From: Thermocatellispora tengchongensis
GTDB taxonomy: Bacteria > Actinomycetota > Actinomycetes > Streptosporangiales > Streptosporangiaceae
Length of the DNA: 64,000 bases
Assembly: GCF_014202315.1 (NCBI RefSeq)
Contig: NZ_JACHGN010000016.1
Location: forward strand, 248,001-312,000
Direction of reading: 5' to 3'
Shown here: piece after piece, positions 1 through 8,386 of the stretch
How the letters are laid out: every line of letters starts with the position of its first letter
Numbering within the stretch: the stretch's first letter is position 1
Program-made: the position numbers and the translations under genes
The notes under the pieces: model-generated
The model's database searches: none
What the model was told of the DNA's origin: nothing
The model's input: the letters and a program-made list of their open reading frames with translations, nothing else

Positions 1-525
1 GCGCCCATCGACACCGGCCGCTTCATCCAGCCCAGGATCGAGCCGGAGATCGCCTTCGTGCTGCGCCGCCCCCTGGCCGGCCCCGGCGTGACCGCGGCCG
101 ACGCGGTCGCCGCGGTCGACTTCGTGCTGCCCGCGCTGGAGATCATCGACTCCCGGATCGCCGACTGGCGGATCACCCTGGCCGACACGATCGCCGACAA
201 CGCCTCCAGCGGCGGCGTGGTGCTCGGCAACCGCCCGGTCCGCCTGGACGCCGTGGACCTGGTCCTGGCCGGGTGCCTGCTGCACCGCAACGGCGCCCTG
301 ATCGACACCGGGGCGGGCGGCGCGGTGCTCGGCTCCCCGCTCAACGCCCTGGTCTGGCTGGCCAACGTGCTCGGCGAGCAGGGCGTGACCCTGGAGGCCG
401 GGCACGTCGTCCTGCCCGGCTCGATCACCGCCGCGATCCCGGTGGCGCCGGGCGACGTCGTCACCGCCACCCTGGCCGGAATCGGCACCGTCACCGCCCG
501 CTTCGCGGCAGAGGAGGCCAGGTGA
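1..525 (+). CDS. 2-keto-4-pentenoate hydratase, C-terminal part (5' end outside window)
   Basis: The 174 C-terminal residues of an MhpD/HsaE-fold hydratase; the family is about 260 residues, so the start lies left of the window. It hydrates 2-oxopent-4-enoate-type dienols produced after meta-cleavage, giving 4-hydroxy-2-oxo acids in the cytoplasm. Visible family sequence: EPEIAFVL near the left edge, [14 protein letters not shown], and [12 protein letters not shown] in the C-terminal half. The stop overlaps the GTG of the next gene as GTGA, so the three genes are probably translationally coupled. The order hydratase, acetaldehyde dehydrogenase, aldolase matches hsaE-hsaG-hsaF of actinobacterial steroid catabolism, but the same trio serves phenol, biphenyl and phenylpropionate routes, so the substrate is inference. 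Confidence 0.9.
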   Translation, partial: APIDTGRFIQPRIEPEIAFVLRRPLAGPGVTAADAVAAVDFVLPALEIIDSRIADWRITLADTIADNASSGGVVLGNRPVRLDAVDLVLAGCLLHRNGALIDTGAGGAVLGSPLNALVWLANVLGEQGVTLEAGHVVLPGSITAAIPVAPGDVVTATLAGIGTVTARFAAEEAR

Positions 526-1418
526 GCACGCTGACCGCGGCCATCGTCGGCCCGGGGAACATCGGCACCGACCTGCTGGTCAAGCTGCTGCGCGGCGGGG
601 CCGTGCAGGTCCACTCCATGGTGGGCGTCGATCCGGCCTCCGACGGCCTGGCCCGCGCCCGCGCGCTGGGCGTGGAGGCGTCGGCCGGCGGCGTGGACTG
701 GCTGCTGGCCCAGGACACGCTGCCGGACCTGGTCTTCGAGGCGACCTCCGCCAAGGCGCACCTGGCCAACGCGCCCCGCTACGCCGAGGCGGGCATCAAG
801 GCGATCGACCTCACCCCCGCCGCCGCCGGCCCGTTCGTGTGCCCGCCGGTGAACCTGGACGGCCTGGCCGACGCGCCGAACCTGAACATGATCACCTGCG
901 GCGGGCAGGCCACCATCCCGATCGTGCACGCGGTCTCCTCGGTCGTTCCCGTCGCGTACGCCGAGATCGTCGCCTCGATCGCCTCGCGCTCGGCCGGGCC
1001 GGGCACCCGGGCCAACATCGACGAGTTCACCCAGACCACCGCGCGCGCGATCGAGAGCGTCGGCGGCGCGGGCAGGGGCAAGGCGATCATCATCCTGAAC
1101 CCGGTGGACCCGCCGATGATCATGCGGGACACCGTGTTCTGCGCGATCCCCGCCGACGCCGACACCGACGCCGTCGCCGAGTCGATCCACGCGATGGTGG
1201 CCGAGGTCGCGGCGTACGTGCCCGGCTACACGCTGCGCGCCGACCCGCAGTTCGACGCCCCGCGCGAGGAGTGGTACGGCCACGCCCGCGTGGCCGTGTT
1301 CCTGGAGGTGCGCGGCAACGGCGACTACCTGCCGCCGTGGGCCGGGAACCTGGACATCATGACCGCCGCCGCCGCCCGCGTGGGCGAGCGCCTCGCCCTC
1401 GGGAAGGTGACCACGTGA
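522..1418 (+). CDS. acetaldehyde dehydrogenase (acetylating)
   Basis: 298-residue CoA-acylating aldehyde dehydrogenase of the MhpF/DmpF/HsaG family. It oxidises acetaldehyde or propanal, channelled from the aldolase encoded next, to the acyl-CoA with NAD. The N-terminal Rossmann motif is [12 protein letters not shown], and the catalytic Cys lies in [17 protein letters not shown], the family's standard active-site context. GTG start chosen because it overlaps the upstream TGA (GTGA) and gives a protein starting directly at the Rossmann strand; length is normal (about 300). Its own stop overlaps the aldolase start in the same way. Works as a heterotetrameric complex with the aldolase in characterised homologues. 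Confidence 0.95.
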   Translation: MSTLTAAIVGPGNIGTDLLVKLLRGGAVQVHSMVGVDPASDGLARARALGVEASAGGVDWLLAQDTLPDLVFEATSAKAHLANAPRYAEAGIKAIDLTPAAAGPFVCPPVNLDGLADAPNLNMITCGGQATIPIVHAVSSVVPVAYAEIVASIASRSAGPGTRANIDEFTQTTARAIESVGGAGRGKAIIILNPVDPPMIMRDTVFCAIPADADTDAVAESIHAMVAEVAAYVPGYTLRADPQFDAPREEWYGHARVAVFLEVRGNGDYLPPWAGNLDIMTAAAARVGERLALGKVTT

Positions 1419-2458
1419 GCGAGAACACCACCGCGGCCCCCGCGAAGATCAGGATCACCGACTCGACGCTGCGCGACGGCAGCCACGCCATGGCCCACCG
1501 CTTCACCGAGGAGCAGGTGCGCGGCGTGGTGCACGCCCTGGACCGCGCCGGGGTGGAGGTCATCGAGGTGACCCACGGCGACGGGCTCGGCGGCTCGTCG
1601 TTCAACTACGGGTTCTCGCTGGAAGACGACATCAAGCTGGTGGCCGCCGCGGTGGACGAGGCGACCTCCGCCAGGATCGCCGTGCTGCTGCTGCCCGGCC
1701 TGGGCACGGTGGAGGACCTGAAGCGGGCGCACGGCGCGGGCGCGTCGGTGGCCAGGATCGCCACCCACTGCACCGAGGCCGACGTGTCGCTGCAGCACTT
1801 CGCCGCGGCCCGCGAGCTGGGCATGGAGACCGTGGGCTTCCTGATGCTCTCGCACCGCATCGGCCCGGCCGAGCTGGCCCGCCAGGCGCGGATCATGGTG
1901 GACGGCGGCGCCCAGTGCGTCTACGTGGTCGACTCCGCCGGCGCGCTGGTGCTGGGCGAGGCGCAGGCGCGGATCAGCGCCCTGGTCGCCGAGATCGGGC
2001 ACGAGGCGCAGGTCGGCTTCCACGGCCACCAGAACCTCTCGCTGGGCGTGGCCAACTCGGTGCTGGCCGCGCAGAACGGCGCCCGGCAGATCGACGGGGC
2101 CCTGTGCGCGCTCGGCGCGGGCGCGGGCAACGCCCCCACCGAGGTGCTGGCCGCCACCTTCGACCGGCTGGGCATCCCCACCGGCGTGGACGTCCAGGGC
2201 GCCCTGGCCGCCGCCGAGGATGTGGTCAAGCCGTTCCTGCACCGCCTGCCCTTCGCCGACCGCTCCGCCATCACCCAGGGCCACGCCGGGGTCTACTCCA
2301 GCTTCCTGCTGCACGCCGAGCGGGCGGCCGAACGCTACGGGGTGCCGGCCCACGAGATCCTGCAGCGCGTGGGCCAGGCCGGCTACGTCGGCGGCCAGGA
2401 GGACATGATCATCGACGTCGCGTTGCAGCTCGTGGCCGAGCGCGAGCGCGCCGCCTGA
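1415..2458 (+). CDS. 4-hydroxy-2-oxovalerate aldolase
   Basis: 347-residue class II pyruvate aldolase of the DmpG/MhpE/HsaF family, splitting 4-hydroxy-2-oxo acids into pyruvate and acetaldehyde or propanal and passing the aldehyde to the dehydrogenase partner. The HMGL-type N-terminus [13 protein letters not shown] carries the catalytic Arg-Asp and the first metal ligand; [15 protein letters not shown] carries the paired His metal ligands; the C-terminal communication domain is present. GTG start overlaps the preceding stop. Immediately after the stop the 12-mer CGCGCCGCCTGA, which includes the stop codon, recurs twice. No further gene follows on this strand for about 560 bases, so the operon probably ends here. 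Confidence 0.95.
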   Translation: MSENTTAAPAKIRITDSTLRDGSHAMAHRFTEEQVRGVVHALDRAGVEVIEVTHGDGLGGSSFNYGFSLEDDIKLVAAAVDEATSARIAVLLLPGLGTVEDLKRAHGAGASVARIATHCTEADVSLQHFAAARELGMETVGFLMLSHRIGPAELARQARIMVDGGAQCVYVVDSAGALVLGEAQARISALVAEIGHEAQVGFHGHQNLSLGVANSVLAAQNGARQIDGALCALGAGAGNAPTEVLAATFDRLGIPTGVDVQGALAAAEDVVKPFLHRLPFADRSAITQGHAGVYSSFLLHAERAAERYGVPAHEILQRVGQAGYVGGQEDMIIDVALQLVAERERAA

Positions 2459-2497
2459 GCGCGCCGTTCGCACGCGCCGCCTGAACGCGCCGCCTGA
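2447..2497 (+). repeat. three copies of a 12-mer covering the aldolase stop
   Basis: The sequence CGCGCCGCCTGA occurs exactly at 2447-2458 (ending with the aldolase stop), 2473-2484 and 2486-2497. A shorter relative, GGCGCCTGA, follows. The pattern looks like repeated duplication of a gene end; no function is evident. Confidence 0.6.
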
Positions 2498-2561
2498 GCC
2501 GGGCGCCTGAGTGTGAACAGTGGGCGCCCGGCCGGGCGCAGGCCCGCTCCGGCGAACGCGA

Positions 2562-2771
2562 TCAGGTGGCGAAGGAGGGACCGGGCGCGCCGCCCACGAC
2601 GCACGCGATGTCGTCCACGCCGCAGCTCAGCAGAGTGCCGTCCATGCCGAGCACCGTCACGATCTCGGCCCGGCGCGACCGCGCGGCCAGGACCACCCGG
2701 CCGGCCACGCCGTTGCACATGATCACTATTCTGCCGATCCAGGCGGGCATCGCCGACGCCTCGACGCTCAT
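2562..2771 (-). CDS. small hypothetical protein
   Basis: 69-residue protein of unknown function on the minus strand. It has an excellent ribosome-binding site (GGAAGGAG, 10 nt before the ATG) and codons with high third-position GC, which is why I accept it as a gene. No signal peptide or clear membrane span; the middle contains three Val/Ile-rich beta-like segments (RIVIMCN, RVVLAA, EIVTVLG) and two well-separated Cys residues. It stands alone between the catabolic operon and a divergent RNA methyltransferase. Function not recognised. Confidence 0.65.
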   Translation of the reverse strand: MSVEASAMPAWIGRIVIMCNGVAGRVVLAARSRRAEIVTVLGMDGTLLSCGVDDIACVVGGAPGPSFAT

Positions 2772-3019
2772 CCGATCACGACTCCTTCCGGGTCCAGGAC
2801 AGGTCTCCCACCTGGCCCGTCCACACCAGGATGGCCGCCATGCAACGCCTCCGCATCGGTCATTCGGCTGTACTCCTCCGATCCTTCCGCATGCGGCGCG
2901 CCCATGTGATCGACTACAGTGAAAACGACCGGATCGTCCGTCGATGGCCCCGGGCGCGCCGCCGAAGCGCCCGTTCCCATGCTCCTTCCCCTCCTCGCGG
3001 GAGACATCCGCGCGCCGCG

Positions 3020-3541
3020 GTGACCCGCCCGTCCATCCGGGTGCGCACCCCGTCCGAGCTGCGCGCCCAGCGCCGCCGCCGGCCGCCCCGCTGCCTGGGC
3101 CACCTGTGCGCAGCGCCGCTGTGGCCGTTGCACAACGCCAATCTGGGCACCCTGCTGCGCACCTGTGACGCCGCCGGGGCCTGCCTGGCCGTGCCCCGCC
3201 TGCCGTGGGTGCCCGAGGCGCTGGCCCGGGGCAACACGCTGCGCCGTCCCGCCTGCGTGCACTGGGTCGGCGACCCGCCGGCCTGGCTGGCGCGGCGGCG
3301 GGCGGAGGGCGCGCACGTGCTCGGCGTGGAACTGGCCGAGGACGCCGTCCGCCTCGCCGATCTGCCCATGGCCCGCCGCCCCACCGTCGCGGTGCTCGGC
3401 CACGAGCGCGACGGCATCCCGCCCGAGGCACTGGACCTGCTGGACGCCGTGGTCGAGATCCCCATGGTGGGCACGGGCGCCAGCCTGAACGTCGCCGTGG
3501 CCGGGTCACTGGTGCTGTACAAGCTCGCCGGGTTCGCCTGA
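3020..3541 (+). CDS. TrmH/SpoU-family RNA methyltransferase
   Basis: 173-residue SPOUT methyltransferase, expected to 2'-O-methylate a tRNA or rRNA nucleotide with S-adenosylmethionine. The N-terminal motif NLGTLLRTCDAAGA (residues about 42-55), the middle AVLGHERDGIPPEA, and the C-terminal knot motif IPMVGTGASLNVAVA are the three SpoU signatures in the right order. I prefer the GTG at 3020, which puts the domain near the N-terminus as in short TrmL-like proteins; an in-frame ATG at 2831 would add 63 Arg/Pro-rich residues unlike the family. No ribosome-binding site is strong here. Substrate cannot be told from sequence. Confidence 0.85.
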   Translation: MTRPSIRVRTPSELRAQRRRRPPRCLGHLCAAPLWPLHNANLGTLLRTCDAAGACLAVPRLPWVPEALARGNTLRRPACVHWVGDPPAWLARRRAEGAHVLGVELAEDAVRLADLPMARRPTVAVLGHERDGIPPEALDLLDAVVEIPMVGTGASLNVAVAGSLVLYKLAGFA

Positions 3542-3654
3542 CGTACGTACGCCGGCGTACGGCCGTGGCCGCTCCACGGCGGATTCGCCGCACGGCGCCG
3601 CCGGAGACGATGGCGCCGAGCCGAGGGGCGAGCCGAGAGTAAGGAGTGGTGACC

Positions 3655-4197
3655 ATGGTGCTCACACAGGAGCGCGTGGCGACGGCGCGGGCCGCGCGCA
3701 CGTGGCGGCTGGGCGCGCGGACCCGCAAGACCGTCCTGCTGATCCACATCGTGGCCGCGGGGGCGTGGATCGGCATCGACGTGGTGATGGCCGTCGTGGT
3801 GTTCACGGCGCTCCTCACCGGCGACGACGCGACCAGGGCGCTGTGCTACCAGATCCTGGAGCTGATCACGTTCTGGCCGCTGCTGGCCGCGGGGCTGGTG
3901 TGCCTGGCCAGCGGGGTGGTGCTGGGCCTGGGCACCAAGTACGGCCTGGTGCGCTACTGGTGGGTGGCCGTGAAGCTGGTGGCCAACCTGGTGCTGACCG
4001 TGCTGGTGGTGGTCGCGCTCGGCCCCGGGGTGCGCGAGCTGGGGCGGGCGGGCCGGGACCTGGCCGCCGGGCAGGCGGTCGCGGTCCCGGTCGGCGACAT
4101 GATCTTCCCGCCGATCGTCTCGCCCACGGTGCTGCTGATCGCGTTCGCGCTGTCGGTCTTCAAGCCGTGGGGCCGGATCAGGAGGCGGGCGCGGTGA
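3655..4197 (+). CDS. integral membrane protein, DUF2269-like
   Basis: 180-residue membrane protein with four predicted transmembrane segments: TVLLIHIVAAGAWIGIDVV, ITFWPLLAAGLVCLASGVV, a WWVAVKLVANLVLTVLVVV segment and a C-terminal SPTVLLIAFALSVF segment, ending in a basic tail. The His and Gly/Trp in the first helix resemble DUF2269-type proteins. The ATG at 3655 is chosen because AAGGAG lies at 3641-3646, 8 nt before it; the GTG at 3646 would overlap that site. Its last 20 bases overlap the end of the convergent oxidoreductase gene. Function unknown. Confidence 0.8.
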   Translation: MVLTQERVATARAARTWRLGARTRKTVLLIHIVAAGAWIGIDVVMAVVVFTALLTGDDATRALCYQILELITFWPLLAAGLVCLASGVVLGLGTKYGLVRYWWVAVKLVANLVLTVLVVVALGPGVRELGRAGRDLAAGQAVAVPVGDMIFPPIVSPTVLLIAFALSVFKPWGRIRRRAR

Positions 4198-5530
4198 GGT
4201 CGAGCAGATCGGCCACCCGCACCGGCGCGCCGGTGTCCAGCGACTGGTTGCCGGCCAGGCCGGTGAGCAGCGACAGGGCGCCGTCGCGCTCGGTGGCGCT
4301 GCGGCCGAGCGGGTCGGGCTCGCCGTCGCCGCCGAACAGGACCGCCGCCATGCGGGCGTCGGCGCCGCCGTGCCCCTCGCGGACGTACCCCGGGACCTCC
4401 ACGTCGTAGGCCGGGCGCCAGAACGGGCACACGCGCACTCGCGCCGAGCCCTGCTCGGCGGCGGCCTCGGCGCCGTGCAGGGAGGCGCCGCGCAGCTCCC
4501 CGCCCTGCCGGGGGGCCACGTGGTCGCTCTCCACGACCTCCAGCTCCAGGCGGCCCCTGCTGCCGTTGAACATCACGCGGTAGCCCTCCCACGGCGCGTA
4601 CGCCGTGAGGTGGTAGCTCATGGTGGCCCCGGTCGAGTAGCGCACCACCAGGGCCAGGTCGTCCTCGATGGTGACGCCCTCGCCGAAGACGTTCTGGTCG
4701 CGGTGGTAGCCGTCGTGCTCCTCGGCCTCCAGGTAGAGCCGGCGCAGGCCCTCGCCGTCGGCCAGGCGCAGCGCGAACGGGTCGCCCTCGGCCTGCGGCG
4801 AGCCGTGGGCGCGCTCGTAGTCGCGGGCGTAGCCGTGCCGCAGGCCGGCCTCGCGGCCGTAGAAGAACAGCCGGCCCTGGGCGTACACCTGTTCGGGGGC
4901 GGCGCCGAGCCACCAGTTGACCAGGTCGAAGTGGTGGGTGGCCTTGTGCACGAGCAGGCCGCCGGAGTTGGCCTTGTCGCGGTGCCAGCGGCGGAAGTAG
5001 TCGGCGCCGTGGCGCACGTCGAGCAGCCACTCGAAGTGCACCGAGCCGACCTCGCCGATCTCGCCGCCGGCGAGCAGGCGGCGCACGGTCTCGTGCAGGG
5101 GGTTGTAGCGGTAGTTGAAGGTCACGGTCACCTTGCGGCCGGTGCGCGCCACGGCGTCGAGGACGGCGCGGCACTTGCCGGCGTCGATGGTCATCGGCTT
5201 CTCGGTGACCACGTCGCGGCCGGCGTCGAGCGCGGCCACGATGTACTCGTGGTGGTAGCGGTCCACCGTGGCCACCAGCGCGACGTCCACGCGCTCCTTG
5301 TCCAGCATGTGCCGGAAGTCGGCGGCGTCGTACTCCGCGGCCTGCGGCGCGCCGAGCGCCGCCAGGGCCTCGTTGTGGTAGCGGACGCGCGCCGGGTTGG
5401 TGTCGGCCAGCGCGACCAGCTCGCAGCGGTCGGCGTGGTCCACCGCGATGGCGCGGGCGAACATCTCGGCGCGGGCGCCGGTGCCGATGATCGCGTAGCG
5501 CAGCCGCCCACCGGACGGTTCGGGGGCCAT
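4178..5530 (-). CDS. Gfo/Idh/MocA-family oxidoreductase
   Basis: 450-residue NAD(P)-dependent sugar-type oxidoreductase. An N-terminal Rossmann fold (YAIIGTGARAEMFARAI, residues about 11-27) is followed by the family's EKP motif in VVTEKPMTIDAGKC and by the alpha/beta Gfo/Idh C-terminal domain (FNYRYNPLHETVRRLLAGG, VHKATHHFDLVNWWLG). Such enzymes oxidise or epimerise free or modified sugars. Third gene of the leftward LacI-GH5-oxidoreductase operon; GGAGG 5 nt before the ATG at 5530 decides the start over an in-frame ATG at 5557. Context suggests it acts on the sugar released by the neighbouring glycosidases; the actual substrate is not visible. Confidence 0.9.
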   Translation of the reverse strand: MAPEPSGGRLRYAIIGTGARAEMFARAIAVDHADRCELVALADTNPARVRYHNEALAALGAPQAAEYDAADFRHMLDKERVDVALVATVDRYHHEYIVAALDAGRDVVTEKPMTIDAGKCRAVLDAVARTGRKVTVTFNYRYNPLHETVRRLLAGGEIGEVGSVHFEWLLDVRHGADYFRRWHRDKANSGGLLVHKATHHFDLVNWWLGAAPEQVYAQGRLFFYGREAGLRHGYARDYERAHGSPQAEGDPFALRLADGEGLRRLYLEAEEHDGYHRDQNVFGEGVTIEDDLALVVRYSTGATMSYHLTAYAPWEGYRVMFNGSRGRLELEVVESDHVAPRQGGELRGASLHGAEAAAEQGSARVRVCPFWRPAYDVEVPGYVREGHGGADARMAAVLFGGDGEPDPLGRSATERDGALSLLTGLAGNQSLDTGAPVRVADLLDLTAPAS

Positions 5531-5562
5531 GGTGCCTCCATCGGGGGAAGTGATCATGTGGT

Positions 5563-6951
5563 TCAGGCCGCCAGGTGCTCGCGCAGGACCTCGGCCAGGC
5601 CCTCGCGGGGCTCGCAGGCGGCGAAGTCGAAGCAGGCCGCCAGCCGCTCGGCCTCGTCGGGGTCCACCCCGGTGAAGCACCGGCCGAAGTCCTCGACCAG
5701 CGGCTCGGCGAGCAGGATGTTGCGCACGAGCAGGTTGATCCAGCCCCTGCGGCCCCAGGGGTAGGGCTGGAAGCCGGGGAACTCCTTGTCGAACAGCTCC
5801 TCGATGGGGTCGAGGATGTGCCGCACGTGGGTGTCCACGCCGCCCCAGGAGTCGGCGCCGAGGCGGTCCTTCTTCTCCCGGGCGGGGGCGATGCGGCGCA
5901 GGTAGGCGCTGTCCTCGCGCACGCGCACGAGCCCCTGCAGCCCGATGTCCTTGTAGGTCCACAGCGCCCAGCTCGCGCCGTGCTCGCGGTAGATGCCGAG
6001 CTGGTCGCGCAGCAGCCGGTAGCGGGCGGAGTCGCGCTCCGGGTCGCCGGTGTAGACGGGCCCGAACTCGCCGATCCAGATCGGGGTGCCGGTGCGGCGC
6101 ATGTACTCGGTGCGGCGCAGGAAGGTCTGCTCCACCACCGACCGGTCGAAGTACTCCCCGCGGGTGACGCCCGGGTACTCGCCGCCGGCCGCGATCCCGG
6201 GCAGCGCGTAGTCGTGCGCGGCGTACACGGTGTTGGGCAGCGGCTCGCCGAAGGCGGAGAAGTCGGAGGCGTAGCGGTTGCCGTCGAGGAAGAGCACGTG
6301 CCGGGGGTCCACGGCGCGGATGGCGCGTTCGAGCCGCTCGTAGAACGGGCCGATCGCCTCGCCGGTGGGGTCGCCGGGCTCGTTGACCGGGTTGTAGCCG
6401 GCGACCGCGGGGTTGTCGCGGTAGCGGTCGGCGATGGCCTCCCACAGGTGCACGACCCGGTCCTGGAAGTGGCGGTGGATCCAGAACTGCGCCCAGTGGG
6501 TGGGGTTGTCGCTGTGCCAGTGCTGGTTCTGCGCGCCGGGCAGGGCGTGCAGGTCGAGGATCGTGTACAGCCCGGCCTCGGCGCAGGCGGCGACGACCCG
6601 GTCGAGCCGGTCGAAGCCCTCCTGCTTCAGCTCGAAGGGCCGCTCGTCGTCCTCGAAGTGGCGGTAGTTGAACGGGACGCGGACGGAGTTCATGCCCAGC
6701 GACGCCAGGTAGCGGGCGTCGTCGGGGCCGAAGAACCCGGTCAGGAACCGCTCGAAGAACCGGGTGTAGCCCTCCTCGCCCAGGGCGGCGCGCATCGCCC
6801 CGCGCGCCAGGGTCTCGGTGGCGGGGTGGCCGGTGATGAAGTTCTCCATGTTCATCCAGCCGCCCAGGCCGATCCCGGCCAGCGTGACCTCGTTGCCGGA
6901 GCCGTCCACGAGGCGGTCCCCCCGGACGGCGATCCACGACTGCTCGTTCAT
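5563..6951 (-). CDS. glycoside hydrolase family 5 (cellulase-fold) enzyme
   Basis: 462-residue GH5-type TIM-barrel hydrolase. The acid/base Glu is in NPVNEP (E191) and the nucleophile in IGEFGP (E295), the spacing and context expected for GH5; GIGLGGWMNMENF and NSVRVPFNY are typical strand-1/2 sequences. There is no signal peptide, so it should act in the cytoplasm on short beta-linked oligosaccharides imported by the divergent ABC transporter rather than on polymer. AAGGAAG lies 5 nt before the ATG, and the ATG overlaps the LacI stop as ATGA, implying coupling. The roughly 110 residues after the barrel, around NLLVRNILLAEPLVEDF, are an extension I cannot assign. Sugar specificity is not readable. 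Confidence 0.9.
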   Translation of the reverse strand: MNEQSWIAVRGDRLVDGSGNEVTLAGIGLGGWMNMENFITGHPATETLARGAMRAALGEEGYTRFFERFLTGFFGPDDARYLASLGMNSVRVPFNYRHFEDDERPFELKQEGFDRLDRVVAACAEAGLYTILDLHALPGAQNQHWHSDNPTHWAQFWIHRHFQDRVVHLWEAIADRYRDNPAVAGYNPVNEPGDPTGEAIGPFYERLERAIRAVDPRHVLFLDGNRYASDFSAFGEPLPNTVYAAHDYALPGIAAGGEYPGVTRGEYFDRSVVEQTFLRRTEYMRRTGTPIWIGEFGPVYTGDPERDSARYRLLRDQLGIYREHGASWALWTYKDIGLQGLVRVREDSAYLRRIAPAREKKDRLGADSWGGVDTHVRHILDPIEELFDKEFPGFQPYPWGRRGWINLLVRNILLAEPLVEDFGRCFTGVDPDEAERLAACFDFAACEPREGLAEVLREHLAA

Positions 6952-8060
6952 GCACTTCCTTTGCGGCGCCTGCCGGAGGCGGGCCTGTCGGGGACGGGGC
7001 CGGTGCTGTCGCGTACGAGCAGCCTCGGCTGGAAGCGGACGTTGTGCGCGACGGGCCCGCCGTTCATCAGCGCCCACAGCCGGCCCCACGCCTGCCTGCC
7101 CAGCTCGTTCCTGGGGATGGAGGCCGTGGTCAGCGGCGGGGAGGTGTAGCGGGCGAAGGGGATGTCGTCGAAGCCGGTGATGGAGATGTCGCCGGGGATG
7201 TCCAGGCCCAGCTCGCGCAGCCCGCTCATCGCGCCGAAGGCGACCATGTCGTTGTAGGCGACGACGGCGGTGGCGCCGGTGGCCACCGCGGCGCGGGCCG
7301 CCTGGTGGCCGTCTTCGAAGGTGGCCCCGCAGGCCAGCTCGGTGAGGGTGAAGCCGGGGCCGAGCACGGCCGCGGCGTGCAGGGCGGCGATCCGGTCGCG
7401 GTTGGAGGTGCTGGCCTCCGGCCCGGACAGGTAGACCAGGTGGCGGTGGCCGAAGGCGACCAGGTGGGCCACGATCTCCTTGATGCCGGCGGCGTAGTCG
7501 ACCGACAGCGACGGCACGCTGGAGCCGGGGAGCTCCCGGTTGAGCAGCACGAGGGGGGCCAGCCGCTCGCTGAGCGAGCGCAGCTCCTCCTCGGGCACCC
7601 TCGGCGAGGCGAGGACCAGGCCGTCGGAGCGGCGGCGGGCCTCGACCGCCAGGATGGCCTCCTCCCCGGCGTTCTCGTTGGACTCGGCGACCAGCAGCCG
7701 GTGCCCCTCCTCGGCCGCGGCGTTGCTCAGGCCGCGCAGCACGTCCTGGAACATCGGGTTGGCCAGGTCGGGGACGATGAGCGAGACGGTGCTGGTGCGC
7801 CCCAGCGCGAGGCTGCGCGCCACGGGACTGGGCTCGTAGTTCAGCGCCTCGGCGGCGGCGCGCACCCGGGCGACCAGCTCGGGCGCGACGGTTGAGGTGC
7901 CGTTCATCACGCGGGACACGGTCGCCCGCGACACTCCGGCCGCGTCCGCGACGCGGCTGATCGTCGCCTTCGCGCGCTCAGGATGACCACCGCGTCTTCG
8001 GGGCGGCCTGGGGGGCGCGTCCTCCTCGCCCCGCCCGCGGTCCCCGGTCCTGGAACTCAT
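6948..8060 (-). CDS. LacI-family transcriptional regulator
   Basis: 370-residue repressor with a DNA-binding helix-turn-helix (ISRVADAAGVSRATVSRVMN, about residues 34-53) after a 30-residue charged, Arg/Pro-rich extension, then a periplasmic-binding-like effector domain (SLIVPDLANPMFQDVLRG; DISITGFDDIPFARYTSPPL). First gene of the leftward operon and divergent from the sugar transporter operon, so it very likely controls both in response to the imported oligosaccharide or a product. Start ATG 8060 has AGGGAGAG upstream. Candidate binding sites centred on AACCGGTT/ACCGGT lie in the 326-base divergent region. Confidence 0.93.
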   Translation of the reverse strand: MSSRTGDRGRGEEDAPPRPPRRRGGHPERAKATISRVADAAGVSRATVSRVMNGTSTVAPELVARVRAAAEALNYEPSPVARSLALGRTSTVSLIVPDLANPMFQDVLRGLSNAAAEEGHRLLVAESNENAGEEAILAVEARRRSDGLVLASPRVPEEELRSLSERLAPLVLLNRELPGSSVPSLSVDYAAGIKEIVAHLVAFGHRHLVYLSGPEASTSNRDRIAALHAAAVLGPGFTLTELACGATFEDGHQAARAAVATGATAVVAYNDMVAFGAMSGLRELGLDIPGDISITGFDDIPFARYTSPPLTTASIPRNELGRQAWGRLWALMNGGPVAHNVRFQPRLLVRDSTGPVPDRPASGRRRKGSA

Positions 8061-8178
8061 CTCGACTCTCCCTGTACGCCCGAGCTTTCACCTGCGGTGC
8101 AATGGTCGTCCAGCGGCCCGCCCCCGGGAAGGCCAGGGGCCTCCCGCACGGGCGGCGTGACTCCGCCGTGGTGAAGAT

Positions 8179-8309
8179 ACCGGTTTCCCAAATCCTTCAG
8201 CAACCGGTTCCCCAGATTTCGGCATCGACCTGGACTAATTCGTTTCCCCAGGTCAACGGAGGACTAACCGACCGTTGACAGTCCATGTTGGCTCTGTTAG
8301 AAACTGGTT
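8179..8309. promoter_or_regulatory. candidate LacI-family operators in the divergent region
   Basis: Three related short palindromic sites: ACCGGT at 8179-8184, the perfect AACCGGTT at 8202-8209, and AACTGGTT at 8302-8309. The first two lie in a direct repeat, 8179-8193 and 8203-8217, identical at 13 of 15 bases (ACCGGTTTCCCAAAT and ACCGGTTCCCCAGAT). LacI-family operators are palindromes centred on CG, which fits the first two. The third overlaps the end of the rightward -10 box, a position suited to repression. A separate inverted repeat, GTCAACGG at 8252-8259 and CCGTTGAC at 8272-8279, overlaps the -35 box. Assignment to the LacI protein is inference. Confidence 0.5.
8275..8303 (+). promoter_or_regulatory. 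promoter of the sugar transporter operon
   Basis: TTGACA at 8275-8280, a 17-base spacer, and TAGAAA at 8298-8303: a near-consensus vegetative promoter about 80 bases before the first permease start. It is flanked and overlapped by the inverted repeats listed as candidate operators. Confidence 0.7.
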
Positions 8310-8386
8310 ACTCGCCAGCCGGGGCCCCGCGGCGCTGCATACCCCCCCAACCCTCTCAACCCTGCGTATCGGCAAGGGGTGATTCG

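Noticed and set aside
2831-3019. Longer N-terminus of the RNA methyltransferase from ATG 2831
   Set aside because: The extra 63 residues are Arg/Pro-rich, unlike the family, and the region is better explained as the divergent intergenic space.
4178-6955. A single 925-residue protein covering the GH5 and oxidoreductase region
   Set aside because: It reads the GH5 gene in the wrong frame; the two genes are separate with their own ribosome-binding sites.
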